Assembly (NCBI GenBank): GCA_963793465.1
Contig: CAWCAJ010000002.1
Span: 124,001 to 188,000 of the forward strand
Direction: 5' to 3'
Length of the DNA: 64,000 nt
Origin: CAJQPP01 sp963793465
GTDB lineage: Bacteria; Planctomycetota; Planctomycetia; Pirellulales; Pirellulaceae
The notes under the pieces are model-generated. The model was not told the origin of the DNA and ran no database searches. It worked only from the letters and a program-made list of their open reading frames with translations. Positions 17,947-27,430 of the stretch are shown here, in pieces. Within the stretch, counting starts at the first letter, position 1. Each line of letters starts with the position of its first letter. A program made the translations under genes and the position numbers.

Positions 17947-20778
17947 TCACCAGAACAACGAAACTTCGGTCATCTCAAATGCGGACAGCGTAACCTGCAC
18001 CTGCCCATTTTCGGGTGACAGCTGGCGGATGACACGACCGGCAAGGTTTTGCACGTGAGCGGCCTCAAGGTTGCGGCAACATTTCAAAGTCAATTCGGCT
18101 CGTCGCCCTTCGACCTCCTTCAACAGGACTCGCACTCCGGCACCTTGTTCTGAAAGAATCCAGTACAGGGCCACCACATTCTTACAATTCAGGTGAAAAA
18201 GCCAAGCATGGCTGATGGAACTCGCCGCCGCGACACCGGGTACCGTGCAGTCCGGGGCCAGCCGCGACAAGGCCCATTGCCAGGGATAGGCCAGGTTGAT
18301 CCCGATCCCCAAATTCCAGCGGCGGCAGGATTCGCCAGCCACCAGCATCAAGCTATCGACGCGCTGCTGCCCGCTCCTTTGAAACCAGGGAGAGCCGCCG
18401 GGCAGGATGCTCGTTTGAAATTCATGTTGGTCAATCTCCAGGGCCAAAGGCGAAACACATCGGGAACGCACCACGCGTTGCCGGGATTCATTCTGCCAGG
18501 CATAGAAATTGGCGGTTTCATCCTGCCAGGCAAACCGACAGGCGTAGTAATTTTGCCAGGGATTTCCCTGCGGCATCCGCAAGGGCTCCAATTCCATCTG
18601 CACATCGATCACTGGCAGGCCCCGGGTCAGCGTCACGGCTTGCCGGTAGGAGGCCAGTTTTTGATCACCCCGTTTTAGCCATCCCCGGGTGGTGATTTGA
18701 CCCTGCACCCGGGAATTGATCGTGACTTGCAACGTTTCCGCAACCATTTTCGAAAGTGTCGAACTCTGACGACCGGAACGAGAGACTCCGGGCTTCGTCT
18801 CGCGGCAGATGATCTGCTGGGCGATCAGATTCGGCCGCTTCCCGTGCAGTTTGACCGCCCCGATCCCACCCGTTCGCTCATCGATTTCGACGGCAAAGAA
18901 CTCGTTACGCAAGAAAACGTCCTCGGCCAGGGGCGGGCTCTTTTTTGTGACGGGTGGGGCGACACTGGTTCCGTTAACGGAAAGATTGGAATTAACGGAA
19001 AGATTGGCGAAGCCCATGGCCGGCACTTCCACCACGGCCTGACTGGCATCGGCAAACAGCACGCAGGGATGCGTGGCATCGACCCCCGGCAGGGGCAGGG
19101 CCAGGCGTCGCGGAAAAGAAAAGGGGTTGACCACCACGACGCCATCCCCACTGTCGGTCGGGCGGGTCAATGGCCTCAGATACTCGGCCAGCAGACCCTG
19201 CAGACCCTCGGCATCCTGGGCAGCGGCGGGCTGTGGAAAGTCCCCGTTTTCGGCTTGGCCAGCCAACTCATCCAGCTCATCCAGAAAGCGCCAGGGCGAT
19301 GTCACATCTCCAGGCCAGTCACTCAAGGACGCCATGGTCTGCAGCCCGCCGACGGCCATCAGGATTGGCAAACGAAGCCAATAGGCCATGAATCGCGACA
19401 GCGGATTGGCCTGGCCTTCGGCAACCAACTGGGCGAGCCAGGGGTCCCGATAATCGTCGACCTGATAATGTTGCGTGAAACCGGGATCGGGAAACGACTG
19501 GAAGTACTCGGCCAGTGTCACGAACTGTCCCAACACCGGCCCAAAACGAGAACTGTTAACGACATCCCGGTAGGAATCACAATCGTCCCCAGGCCAGTGG
19601 GCAAACACCAGGCAGGCGTACTGGTTGATATCCATGACCTCGCCGATGCGGAGTCCCAGGTTCAGCCAGGTTTCCGGGGCGGCAGCCAATTTGGGGGGAG
19701 CCACCAGGGCACTGACGACCGTGTGGTCCAGTCCTTCCCAGCGTAGCTGATTGGCGGCCGTTTGCGGAAACACACCATCATCCAGCGTCGCGTGCACCAG
19801 GTCGGCAACGTCAAACTGCTCCAGCCATCCGGGCAACGCCACATGCAACCCGAAGCGACGCCGAGCGTAGACCCGGAGTGGTTGATGAACGAGATCATCC
19901 AGGGCCTGCCAACCTCGCTGCAACTGCCGCAAACCGCTCCAGGTTGATAGCAGTGCTGTCCGCGATTCGCGGTATTCGCCACCGGCCAGGGAAAGACTGC
20001 CTGCCGCGACGCGTTCACAAATCCCCACGGCAACCGCAGACTTTGGCAGCAGCGATTGCAGCGTCGCGCCGGAAGCTTGCAGGGTGATGGCATTGGGCTG
20101 TTCCAGCGTGGCTTGCAGTGGCTGGCCGAGGTGCTTTTCATCCAGGCAAACATAGTCCACCAGGCTGGCGTTGCTGGGATAATAGCGGCAGCGTTCTTCA
20201 CGCAATAGGTCGAAACACTGTTGCATGGCCTGGGCGTAGGCCCGTTCATCCCTGTCTTGCATGGTTTGCAAGGCCTGTCCCACGGCATGTTGAAATTGCT
20301 TCTCGTCCAAGCTGCTGGAATACCTCAACTGGCGTGTCATCAGCTGGATTTGCAAATAGCAGTAACCCAGCGAAAAGAAATCGGCGGTGGGCCACCACCC
20401 GTCTGCGATTTCCCGGCCCCTGGCGTTGAGGAGCTCCTGCCCCAGCGTCCGACGACAGGTGCTGCCGAAACGGAGCACACCGCCGCGGTCAACAAATCGT
20501 CGCGCGGTCTCCTCCGGCAATTGCTCGCGAGCAAACGTGGGCACCAGCAGCAACCAGCCCTCAGGTTGTTCCGGCAATTGATCCAGGCGTTGCCAGTGCG
20601 GGATCTGGCCGCTGCGTAACATTAACTGAGGGTGCCAGAGGGTCGTCCAGCAGGCCAGCAGTTCAGCGGCGGCCTTCCCCGTCAGGTAGACCGGAAAGTC
20701 CTCCCAACCATGGTTATCGACGCCCAGGGCCAGATGTTGCACAGGTAGCAGGGGCGATGACGCGGCAGGGTGAGTCAT
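17947..20778 (-). CDS. Large protein with GH38-like C-terminal half, catalytic status unclear
   Basis: 943 residues, ATG start, no signal peptide seen. The C-terminal third (from about residue 590) contains FLRNEFFAVEIDERTGGIGAV, typical of the beta-sandwich start in family 38 alpha-mannosidases and related glycosidases, followed by beta-rich sequence with several Trp residues. The N-terminal half has no motif that could be matched with confidence to the GH38 catalytic barrel, though DNHGWEDFPVYL at the start and YVCLDEKHL near 210 are distinctive. A short in-frame duplication gives NLSVN twice (18974-19007). It sits 3 bp upstream of cmk, which is an unusual partner for a glycosidase. A sugar-related role is inference. 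Confidence 0.6.
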   Translation of the reverse strand: MTHPAASSPLLPVQHLALGVDNHGWEDFPVYLTGKAAAELLACWTTLWHPQLMLRSGQIPHWQRLDQLPEQPEGWLLLVPTFAREQLPEETARRFVDRGGVLRFGSTCRRTLGQELLNARGREIADGWWPTADFFSLGYCYLQIQLMTRQLRYSSSLDEKQFQHAVGQALQTMQDRDERAYAQAMQQCFDLLREERCRYYPSNASLVDYVCLDEKHLGQPLQATLEQPNAITLQASGATLQSLLPKSAVAVGICERVAAGSLSLAGGEYRESRTALLSTWSGLRQLQRGWQALDDLVHQPLRVYARRRFGLHVALPGWLEQFDVADLVHATLDDGVFPQTAANQLRWEGLDHTVVSALVAPPKLAAAPETWLNLGLRIGEVMDINQYACLVFAHWPGDDCDSYRDVVNSSRFGPVLGQFVTLAEYFQSFPDPGFTQHYQVDDYRDPWLAQLVAEGQANPLSRFMAYWLRLPILMAVGGLQTMASLSDWPGDVTSPWRFLDELDELAGQAENGDFPQPAAAQDAEGLQGLLAEYLRPLTRPTDSGDGVVVVNPFSFPRRLALPLPGVDATHPCVLFADASQAVVEVPAMGFANLSVNSNLSVNGTSVAPPVTKKSPPLAEDVFLRNEFFAVEIDERTGGIGAVKLHGKRPNLIAQQIICRETKPGVSRSGRQSSTLSKMVAETLQVTINSRVQGQITTRGWLKRGDQKLASYRQAVTLTRGLPVIDVQMELEPLRMPQGNPWQNYYACRFAWQDETANFYAWQNESRQRVVRSRCVSPLALEIDQHEFQTSILPGGSPWFQRSGQQRVDSLMLVAGESCRRWNLGIGINLAYPWQWALSRLAPDCTVPGVAAASSISHAWLFHLNCKNVVALYWILSEQGAGVRVLLKEVEGRRAELTLKCCRNLEAAHVQNLAGRVIRQLSPENGQVQVTLSAFEMTEVSLFW

Positions 20779-21062
20779 TCGACTGGAGATTTCCGGGTAG
20801 AGGGTGGGTCAAAAGGCCGCGAAGGCGGTCGATCCAGGGTTCGCACTATGCGGATTGTGAGGAACGTTTTTGCTGGACTTGGGATGCCCCAGCAGGGCCC
20901 ATGTGCGGCGTTGGATCATTTGGTCGAAAACCTGGGAATCCTGCAAAACGGATTACCGCCGCGGTTGTACGGGACTTCGCGGGTGATCACCGTTTCGGTC
21001 GGCGATCGCCCGACCCCAGCCCACGTGCCCCGCGAACGGGGTGGGAACCCGGCCGTGAAAAG

Positions 21063-21092
21063 TTGACAGTGCACGGTTTTTGTCAGTAAATT
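21063..21092 (+). promoter_or_regulatory. Sigma70-like promoter candidate for pil-like locus
   Basis: A perfect -35 box TTGACA (21063-21068) is followed after 18 bp by TAAATT (21087-21092), four of six matches to the -10 consensus. Transcription would start near 21099, leaving a leader of about 209 nt before the ATG at 21308. Confidence 0.5.
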
Positions 21093-21164
21093 AGAGGTGG
21101 AAGCGGATTTCTCGCAGTCGCCTCGTTCCTACCATTCTATCACTTCCAGAACGAACCGTGACAA

Positions 21165-21263
21165 AGGTCTCAGTCCCCTCGCAGAGCGTGCGGACTGAGG
21201 ACGGGAAAGATGGTGCGCCCAGGTTTGCCGCGTGAGGCTCGCCGGAGACCTGCTGCCTTCCCG
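21165..21263 (+). ncRNA. Candidate structured 5' leader element
   Basis: Several complementary segments lie in the leader: AGGTCTC (21165-21171) with GAGACCT (21245-21251); CTCAGTCC (21169-21176) with GGACTGAG (21192-21199), which also encloses CGCA/TGCG; and CGGGAA (21202-21207) with TTCCCG (21258-21263). The first and second sets overlap by three bases, and the third crosses the first, so alternative folds or a pseudoknot are possible. It does not match any riboswitch class recognised by eye. A regulatory function is inference. Confidence 0.35.
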
Positions 21264-21307
21264 CCAGAATCCATTATTGAAACACTATCGTTAGGTTAGG
21301 AAAACCA

Positions 21308-23695
21308 ATGGCCAAGACCAAGGGTGTCTGGGGAGTTGATATCGGGCAAACGGCCTTGAAGGCCCTGCGCTGTCATCTTGATGATGATGGCAATGTGGTA
21401 GCCGACTCCTACGACTTTATCGAATACCCGAAAGCATTGAGCTTGCCGGATGCCGACGAGGAAGCCCTGGTCGCCGAAGCCATGGAGACCTTTCTGGAAC
21501 GCAATGATGTCCGGGGTGACTTTGTGGCCATGACGGTGCCCGGGCAATCCGGCCTGTCCCGTTTCTTCAAACCACCACCGGTGGATGCCCGCACCTTGCC
21601 GGATATCGTCAAGTACGAAGTCCGGCAGCAGATCCCGTTCCCCATCGAGGACGTGATCTGGGACTGGCAAAGCATGGGCGGCACGGAAATGGACAATGTG
21701 ATCGTGGATGCCGAGGTGGGCTTGTTCGCGATCAAACGCGACACGGTATACACGGCCCTGCAGCCATTCCTGAAGAAGGATATCGAAGTTGATCTGGTGC
21801 AACTGTCTCCGCTGGCCGCCCAGAATGTCGTTTGCTACGAATTGCTGGATGACCTTCCCGAGGGGGAAGAGATTGACATGGATGCCTTGCCGGATTCGCT
21901 GGTGATCCTGTCCATGGGTACCGACGCCACCGACTTGATCATTACCAATGGCGTCAAACTCTGGCTGCGAAATATCCCGATCGGCGGCAATCACTTCACC
22001 AAGGAACTTTCCCGTGAACTGAAGCTGACGCATGCCAAGGCCGAACACCTGAAACGCAATGCCCGGCAGGCCGAGGACCCCAAAACCGTCTTTCAGGCGA
22101 TGCGGCGTGTCTTCAACGACCTGAAAAAGGAAATCGATCGATCGCTGTCGTACTACTCCGGGATGGACAAGAATTCCAAGCTCGATCGCATCGTGCTGCT
22201 GGGTAATGCGGCCCGACTGCCGGGTTTACGTCAGTATCTGAACAAGCAACTGGAAATGGATATCGCCAAGATTTCCGATTTCGATCGATTGCAGGGTTCG
22301 GTCACGGAAGAACGGGCCTTCAAGGAGAACCTGCTTTCCTTCGCGCCGGCCTACGGGCTCTGTCTGCAGGGGTTGGACCAGGCCCGCGTCAACACCAACC
22401 TGCTGCCACTGGAGTTTGTCAATGAGCGGCTCATCCGGGCCAAGAAACCCTGGGTCCTGGCCTCCGTCAGCTTGCTGATGCTGGGCATGCTGTTCAGTTA
22501 CTTTTTCGTCAACCAGCGCTGGTGGAGTGTCAACGAAAACTACTCGGCGGATGGTGTTTCATGGGCCAAAGCCACCGAAGCGGTGACACGCAAAGCCAGT
22601 CTCAGTCAGCAGTATCGGGATGTCGATGAGGAGCAAAAAACAAAGCTCGATCGCATTAACCAGATCTCCTCGGAACTCTCGGAAGCCTCGGAAACCCAGG
22701 CGGCCTGGCCCGAACTGCTTTCGGTGATCGATCAGTTGCTACCCCGCCACCCGAGCATGTACAACGAAGATGGTTCGTTGCGGATGGTGGCGGATCCGGA
22801 AAAGGTTGCCTTTGTGGATCGCGAAGAAATCTATATCGACTATGTGGAGTCCAAATACCAGGAGGATGTGAAGACCTGGCTGGACACCACACAGGAGGCA
22901 TTTCTCTACCAGCAGGGCCAGATCGCAGAAATCAAAAGTCAGCAGAAATCCCGCAACTTGGTCTATGAGTACGACCTTTCGGGCGATGGTTTTATCGTTG
23001 AGCTCAAAGGACACCATTTTTACAACAGCCCGGAAAAACGCCGGCTTTCCCAGCATGGAATCCGCTTCGTCAGCGAACGACTGCTCAGCGAACTGGCGGA
23101 CGGCAAGGTCACTCTGCTGAATGCCGCAGGCCAACCCACGGACTACAAGCCAGTGGATATTGGTTTGTACAACCCCACGCTGGTGGCCGAATCGCAATGG
23201 CAGGAAGTGTCGATCCCCAATCCGAATTTCGGTCGCGAAGGACGCGTCAAAGGCGAGGGAGGGGATCAAGATCGCAACGAGGATCAAAACGCCGGTAACC
23301 AGGACTCCAATTCCGATTCCAAACCGGACGAGGAAGCCAAGGAGTTTTTCACCGTGCCGCGTTATGACTTTGTGATCCAGATGATTTTTATCCCCACGTC
23401 ACCCGCCGAGCGTGACCTGAATCGCAAGGATCGGCTGGAGCAGGAAGCCAAAGATGCGGCCGAGTCACCGACGCCGAACACGGACACGACCCCGCCGCCG
23501 ACCGACACCCCCGCACCGACACCGCCACCCGCTGCTGGGGAAGATGCTGCGACGCCCGCAGGCAACGAACCCGCAACACCCCCAGCGGGCGATGCTCCAG
23601 CGGGCGAATCCAATACCGACAGTCCCCCGCCCCCGGCGGACGATGGATCCAATCCGGATTCCGCGCCCCCCAAAGGGCCCGGCAACGCATCCTGA
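21308..23695 (+). CDS. pilM: PilM-PilN fusion protein, type IV pilus/type II secretion-like inner-membrane component
   Basis: 795 residues. Residues 1-355 are a PilM-type actin-like ATPase: GVWGVDIGQTALKAL at the N-terminus, VKYEVRQQIPFPIEDVIWDW near 101-120, and the nucleotide-site GNAARLPGL near 300. Residues 364-368 read NLLPL, the PilN-type motif that binds the PilM groove, and are directly followed by a membrane helix (about 381-401) and a coiled-coil/periplasmic part. So PilM and PilN, separate in most bacteria, are joined here. The last 120 residues are Asp/Asn- then Pro/Thr/Ala-rich and probably disordered. The order of following genes (two single-pass membrane proteins, then a secretin) matches pilMNOPQ. 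It would form the inner-membrane platform of a pilus or secretion machine. Confidence 0.85.
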   Translation: MAKTKGVWGVDIGQTALKALRCHLDDDGNVVADSYDFIEYPKALSLPDADEEALVAEAMETFLERNDVRGDFVAMTVPGQSGLSRFFKPPPVDARTLPDIVKYEVRQQIPFPIEDVIWDWQSMGGTEMDNVIVDAEVGLFAIKRDTVYTALQPFLKKDIEVDLVQLSPLAAQNVVCYELLDDLPEGEEIDMDALPDSLVILSMGTDATDLIITNGVKLWLRNIPIGGNHFTKELSRELKLTHAKAEHLKRNARQAEDPKTVFQAMRRVFNDLKKEIDRSLSYYSGMDKNSKLDRIVLLGNAARLPGLRQYLNKQLEMDIAKISDFDRLQGSVTEERAFKENLLSFAPAYGLCLQGLDQARVNTNLLPLEFVNERLIRAKKPWVLASVSLLMLGMLFSYFFVNQRWWSVNENYSADGVSWAKATEAVTRKASLSQQYRDVDEEQKTKLDRINQISSELSEASETQAAWPELLSVIDQLLPRHPSMYNEDGSLRMVADPEKVAFVDREEIYIDYVESKYQEDVKTWLDTTQEAFLYQQGQIAEIKSQQKSRNLVYEYDLSGDGFIVELKGHHFYNSPEKRRLSQHGIRFVSERLLSELADGKVTLLNAAGQPTDYKPVDIGLYNPTLVAESQWQEVSIPNPNFGREGRVKGEGGDQDRNEDQNAGNQDSNSDSKPDEEAKEFFTVPRYDFVIQMIFIPTSPAERDLNRKDRLEQEAKDAAESPTPNTDTTPPPTDTPAPTPPPAAGEDAATPAGNEPATPPAGDAPAGESNTDSPPPPADDGSNPDSAPPKGPGNAS

Positions 23696-23789
23696 ATCGC
23701 CCCGCATTCGACAAATTTCGCCAAGCACTTTCAGACACCCAACCGATCGTTAATGAATCAAGCCGGAATCGCCGGCTGGAGAGAACCTC

Positions 23790-25355
23790 ATGGACAAGAT
23801 TCGCGCCCTCATGCAATGGCTATTCAGAAATCGTTTTTGGGTAACCTGTCTGTTGGTGTCCGTCGCCAGTTTGGTCACCTGGTATATGGCCTGGAACACG
23901 ATCAAAAAGCAAAGAGATGACGCTGCCAGCAAGCTGCAGCAGAAAAAATCCAGTATTGAAAACGTGATCAGCAGTGAAGTGAACACCGGGTTGGAAGAAG
24001 AAACCCTACGCGTGCACCCCAATGACATCACAGCCAAGGGCATGGAAGCACGTGTCAAGAAGGCGGCCGAAGGTGCGTTGGCGGCCTGGAAAACCCGCTA
24101 CGAGCGTCAAAAGGACCTGCTGGCCTACGCCGGGGTCCTGCCTCAACACATTCGGGACCCGCTGGCCAACCATGAACCCATGGAAAAGCCGCTGGAGAAA
24201 GAACTGCTGGACGACACTCAACGGGATACGTTTCGCGAAGAAATCCCCAAACACATGCCCGACATGGCCGCCCGGATCCAGTCGACCTGGCGATTCGATG
24301 CTTTGGGCAACAAAATCAGCGATGCCGACCTGGAAGCCGACCGGAACGACAAGGCCAAACAGGGCGGCGCAACAGCGATCGTCAACGATTTGGTGATCTG
24401 GGATGAACAGAATCAGGATCTCTGGAATTCCAAAACCACCGAATTCCGCGGATTCAACGGGAATTCAGACGATCAAAACCGCCCCACTTCCCAACAGATG
24501 CTGGCGTTATCACAGGATCTATGGATCCTGCGCGGGATCTTTGATGCGGTTGCCGAGGTCAACAAGGGCTTCACCGCCAACGACCTGGCCCCCATCGAAC
24601 GTATCGATCACGTGCTGGTGGGTGCCGAAGCTGTCAACGATGACCTGGGAACCCTGACGGATTACTCCTATCAGCCTCCCACGACCGAATCCATAGGCGG
24701 CAACAAGAAAAAGGGGGGGCTGACCTCCAAACGTCAGCAGACGCGTGAAAGCAGCAAGCGAAAACGAAGCCAGGCGTCCACCAAAGCCTCCACCTTCGAC
24801 CCATCTGCCTCGCAATCTCCCTTCCACGGGCGGTATGTGGATCGCGGTTACACCCGCTTGAATGAGAAACAGATCACCGATGCCATCACCTCCGGTCAAC
24901 TGACGGAACAGTCCTACCTGGCCGTCGCCAAGCGAGTGCCGGTGCGGATTGCCGTGAAAATGGACGAACGCAGAATCAACGATTTCCTGGCCTCACTGGC
25001 CAACTCGCCCTTCGCCTTCGAGATCCGCCAGGTCCGCATCAACAAGCATCTACCGGGTGAAGGGGTGGATCGAAAGGCAGACAACTCGGCCGGCAAGAAA
25101 AAAGAAAAGGGTGGGGTCGGTTTGGCCGGTGGCTCCGGGGGTGGCAGTGGCCAGGTCGACGGCGGTCCCCCCAGCGGGGGCGGCAAGAAGGGCAAGGGCG
25201 GCGACGACGGCCGGTTTCGCTCTGAAACCCGAACCAATTTCGATATCAAGATCGAGTTCATCGGGATCGTGAAACTCTACAATCCCGTGGATGAAAGCCT
25301 GTTTTTCCCCAAGGAAACCGAGCCCAATGAGGCTGCGGATCCACTGCCCAACTAG
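23790..25355 (+). CDS. Single-pass membrane protein, PilO-like position
   Basis: 521 residues from an ATG preceded by GGAGAG. The site lies just after a small hairpin AGCCGG/CCGGCT (23761-23777). One membrane helix near residues 13-33 is followed by a coiled coil (about 36-60) and a long extracytoplasmic region. That region includes a Lys/Arg/Ser-rich segment near 300-335 and a Gly/Lys-rich linker near 430-475 before a final beta-rich block. Near residues 380-425 a stretch AVKMDERRINDFLASLANSPFAFEI resembles the ferredoxin-like core of PilO/GspM. That resemblance, the topology and the gene order suggest a PilO role. Sequence identity alone would not prove it. Confidence 0.6.
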   Translation: MDKIRALMQWLFRNRFWVTCLLVSVASLVTWYMAWNTIKKQRDDAASKLQQKKSSIENVISSEVNTGLEEETLRVHPNDITAKGMEARVKKAAEGALAAWKTRYERQKDLLAYAGVLPQHIRDPLANHEPMEKPLEKELLDDTQRDTFREEIPKHMPDMAARIQSTWRFDALGNKISDADLEADRNDKAKQGGATAIVNDLVIWDEQNQDLWNSKTTEFRGFNGNSDDQNRPTSQQMLALSQDLWILRGIFDAVAEVNKGFTANDLAPIERIDHVLVGAEAVNDDLGTLTDYSYQPPTTESIGGNKKKGGLTSKRQQTRESSKRKRSQASTKASTFDPSASQSPFHGRYVDRGYTRLNEKQITDAITSGQLTEQSYLAVAKRVPVRIAVKMDERRINDFLASLANSPFAFEIRQVRINKHLPGEGVDRKADNSAGKKKEKGGVGLAGGSGGGSGQVDGGPPSGGGKKGKGGDDGRFRSETRTNFDIKIEFIGIVKLYNPVDESLFFPKETEPNEAADPLPN

Positions 25356-25423
25356 TCCCGATTTCCAGACATCCCATCGCTTTTTGGAATTGTCAATCGA
25401 CCATCAAGCCAAAGCAATCAGCC

Positions 25424-27412
25424 ATGAAAATCAAAAAATTCAGCTTCTCCAAAGACGGTATCAAGGATTTCTTTTTTCGGCATGTCGAAAAAATCTTCTT
25501 TGGGACCGCCTGTGCCCTGATCCTGCTGTTTGTCTGGCTGGGACTCAAGACGCCCACATTTGATGCCACCTCACCCCGCGAAATGCTGACCAAGACGGAG
25601 CAGGCGGAGGCCTACATCAACGATGAATCGCACTGGAACAAACTGGAGAAATACCGCGCGGCCGACACCGAAGCCGCCAAACGAATCGCCGAGTCCAAGG
25701 CCGTTGACCCCAACAGCTACTCCTTCCGCCATATCTTTGGAACTGCCGTGTTTACACTGGAGCCGCGTCGCGATCCTGCACTGGTGCCCGTCCAGGACTT
25801 TGAAACAACCTACATTCGGGCCCAGGTGGCCAAGGTCAACGAGGGGGGCAATGCGGCCCCCCAGGAAGACAGCTTGCGGAATCTTCCAGAAAACCCGGTG
25901 CTCATGTATCCCACCGATCAGCAGATGGAGAGCTTCACCTACCGCACCGACAAGATCAAAGACAACAAGAATATTGAGTTATTGACTGTGGATGCAGTGG
26001 TGGGCATGGCCTTGATTGATCATCGCAAACAAATGACCAACTACAGCGAGAACTTCCAATATCAAAGGGGTTATGATCCCGTTCGCGACGTACCGGAGTA
26101 TGTTTTTATCGAAGTGCAGAGAAAAACCAACGACTCGGAATGGCAGTCCATTACCAAGCATGTCTATGACGTGACTCCCAAGTACCTGGCGGAACCGGCC
26201 AAGGAATTGGGAGCGGACGATTACATCCTGCCCACGCTGGCGTTGCCGATCCCTCCCTTCCTGGGCATGGATTACCGGCAGTTCTCACTGCTCGAGAAGA
26301 TCCCCACCCGCGATGTGTTCGCCGAGCAGGAACCGGAAAAGAAATCCGATGACGAGAACGAGGATGAGGGGCAAGAAGAGGACCCCTGGGGGGGCAATCG
26401 GGACGGCGGATCCGCCGATGAAAAGCAGGAACCCCAAACCGAGTCATCCGACGATGAATCGGAAGAAGATATCGCGCCTTTGCGGCTCGTCCGTTTCTAC
26501 GACTTGCAACCCAAACAGGTCGGGAAAACCTATTTCTATCGACTGCGTGCCTGGGTCAAAGACCCCAACAATCCGGAGGCCGTCAATGCAGACATCGCGG
26601 CCAACCTGCAAGAGGAGAACAAAAAGGGAGGCAACATCGGGCTGGGAGGTGGCAGTTCGGCGGATGGTGGGGGCGGTGCTGGCGACAGTCAGGACAACAA
26701 AAAAATGAATAAAAAGAAAACGCCGCTCTCCGAGTTCGATCTGTCCAAAGAGGTCCGCGATCGCCTGAAGTCCACGGAACAGGAGATCCCCGCTGACCTG
26801 GACGATACGCGTAAGGAGCTGTTCCGACTGGCTCGACCCACCGAATGGGTGGAAGCTGCCCGACCGGTAACCGTAACTGCCGGATTTGAGACGTTTATCG
26901 CCGGATCCGTCGATGCGCCGCCCGTCATGCAATACGACGGGGGCGTGTTTGCCGCCAGTGAACCCTCGATCAATATCGTGGCCAACAGTTTCCAGGACGA
27001 CTTGGGCGTGTTTGTGCCCGCCGAAACGGAAACCATGGCCGGTTCGCTGCTGAACTTCGATGCCGTGACCAATCTGCTGGACCCCTTAACCGGAGCGATT
27101 CGCGAAGTGTTTGACTCCGAGGATAGTCGTGGCCAGAAGCAGGGCCGGCATTTCGTAACCGATGCCGTGGTGTTGGACATCATGGGTGGTGAACGCCAAC
27201 CATTCTCCAGGGGAAAAGACGTGTTTTACGCACCCGGCGAATGCCTGATCATGGACCGCAATGGTCGGATCCACTTGCGTAATGACATCAAAGATGAAAC
27301 GGCCTACCGTCACGCCAACTTCATCAGTGATGACAACATGCTGGCCCTGGAAGAGGCCGGACGCAAGAAAAAGAAGGATGACGATGAACGGGGTGGCGAC
27401 GGCGATTTCTAA
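25424..27412 (+). CDS. Single-pass membrane protein of the pil-like locus, PilP-like position
   Basis: 662 residues. One membrane helix near residues 24-43 is followed by a large extracytoplasmic part. It contains a strongly acidic segment (about 300-345, many Asp/Glu), then LRLVRFYDLQPKQVGKTYFYRLRAWV, a Gly/Asn/Lys-rich linker (about 400-430), and a last domain with many Val/Asp and Phe residues ending in a Lys/Asp-rich tail. I do not recognise a named family. Its place between the PilO-like gene and the secretin suggests it links inner and outer membrane parts as PilP does. The stop codon lies within a perfect 17-bp tandem duplication (27397-27430). Confidence 0.6.
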   Translation: MKIKKFSFSKDGIKDFFFRHVEKIFFGTACALILLFVWLGLKTPTFDATSPREMLTKTEQAEAYINDESHWNKLEKYRAADTEAAKRIAESKAVDPNSYSFRHIFGTAVFTLEPRRDPALVPVQDFETTYIRAQVAKVNEGGNAAPQEDSLRNLPENPVLMYPTDQQMESFTYRTDKIKDNKNIELLTVDAVVGMALIDHRKQMTNYSENFQYQRGYDPVRDVPEYVFIEVQRKTNDSEWQSITKHVYDVTPKYLAEPAKELGADDYILPTLALPIPPFLGMDYRQFSLLEKIPTRDVFAEQEPEKKSDDENEDEGQEEDPWGGNRDGGSADEKQEPQTESSDDESEEDIAPLRLVRFYDLQPKQVGKTYFYRLRAWVKDPNNPEAVNADIAANLQEENKKGGNIGLGGGSSADGGGGAGDSQDNKKMNKKKTPLSEFDLSKEVRDRLKSTEQEIPADLDDTRKELFRLARPTEWVEAARPVTVTAGFETFIAGSVDAPPVMQYDGGVFAASEPSINIVANSFQDDLGVFVPAETETMAGSLLNFDAVTNLLDPLTGAIREVFDSEDSRGQKQGRHFVTDAVVLDIMGGERQPFSRGKDVFYAPGECLIMDRNGRIHLRNDIKDETAYRHANFISDDNMLALEEAGRKKKKDDDERGGDGDF

Positions 27413-27430
27413 CCGACGGCGATTTCTAAC
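27397..27430. repeat. 17-bp perfect tandem duplication spanning a stop codon
   Basis: The unit CGACGGCGATTTCTAAC occurs at 27397-27413 and again at 27414-27430. The TAA at 27410-27412 ends the PilP-position gene in the first copy. Confidence 0.95.

Larger units (their letters stand above)
20779..21307. other. Intergenic region with promoter and structured leader of the pil-like locus
   Basis: This 529-bp region separates the minus-strand GH38-like gene from the plus-strand pil-like genes. No coding sequence is convincing here. The first 280 bp show nothing recognisable. The right part holds a promoter candidate and a leader with several complementary segments, both listed separately. Confidence 0.6.

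Noticed and set aside
18697..19746. 349-codon plus-strand open frame opposite the GH38-like gene
   Set aside because: Antisense shadow; His/Gly/Gln-rich without domain features.
21165..21263. c-di-GMP or another known riboswitch before the pil-like locus
   Set aside because: The conserved core words of those classes were not found.
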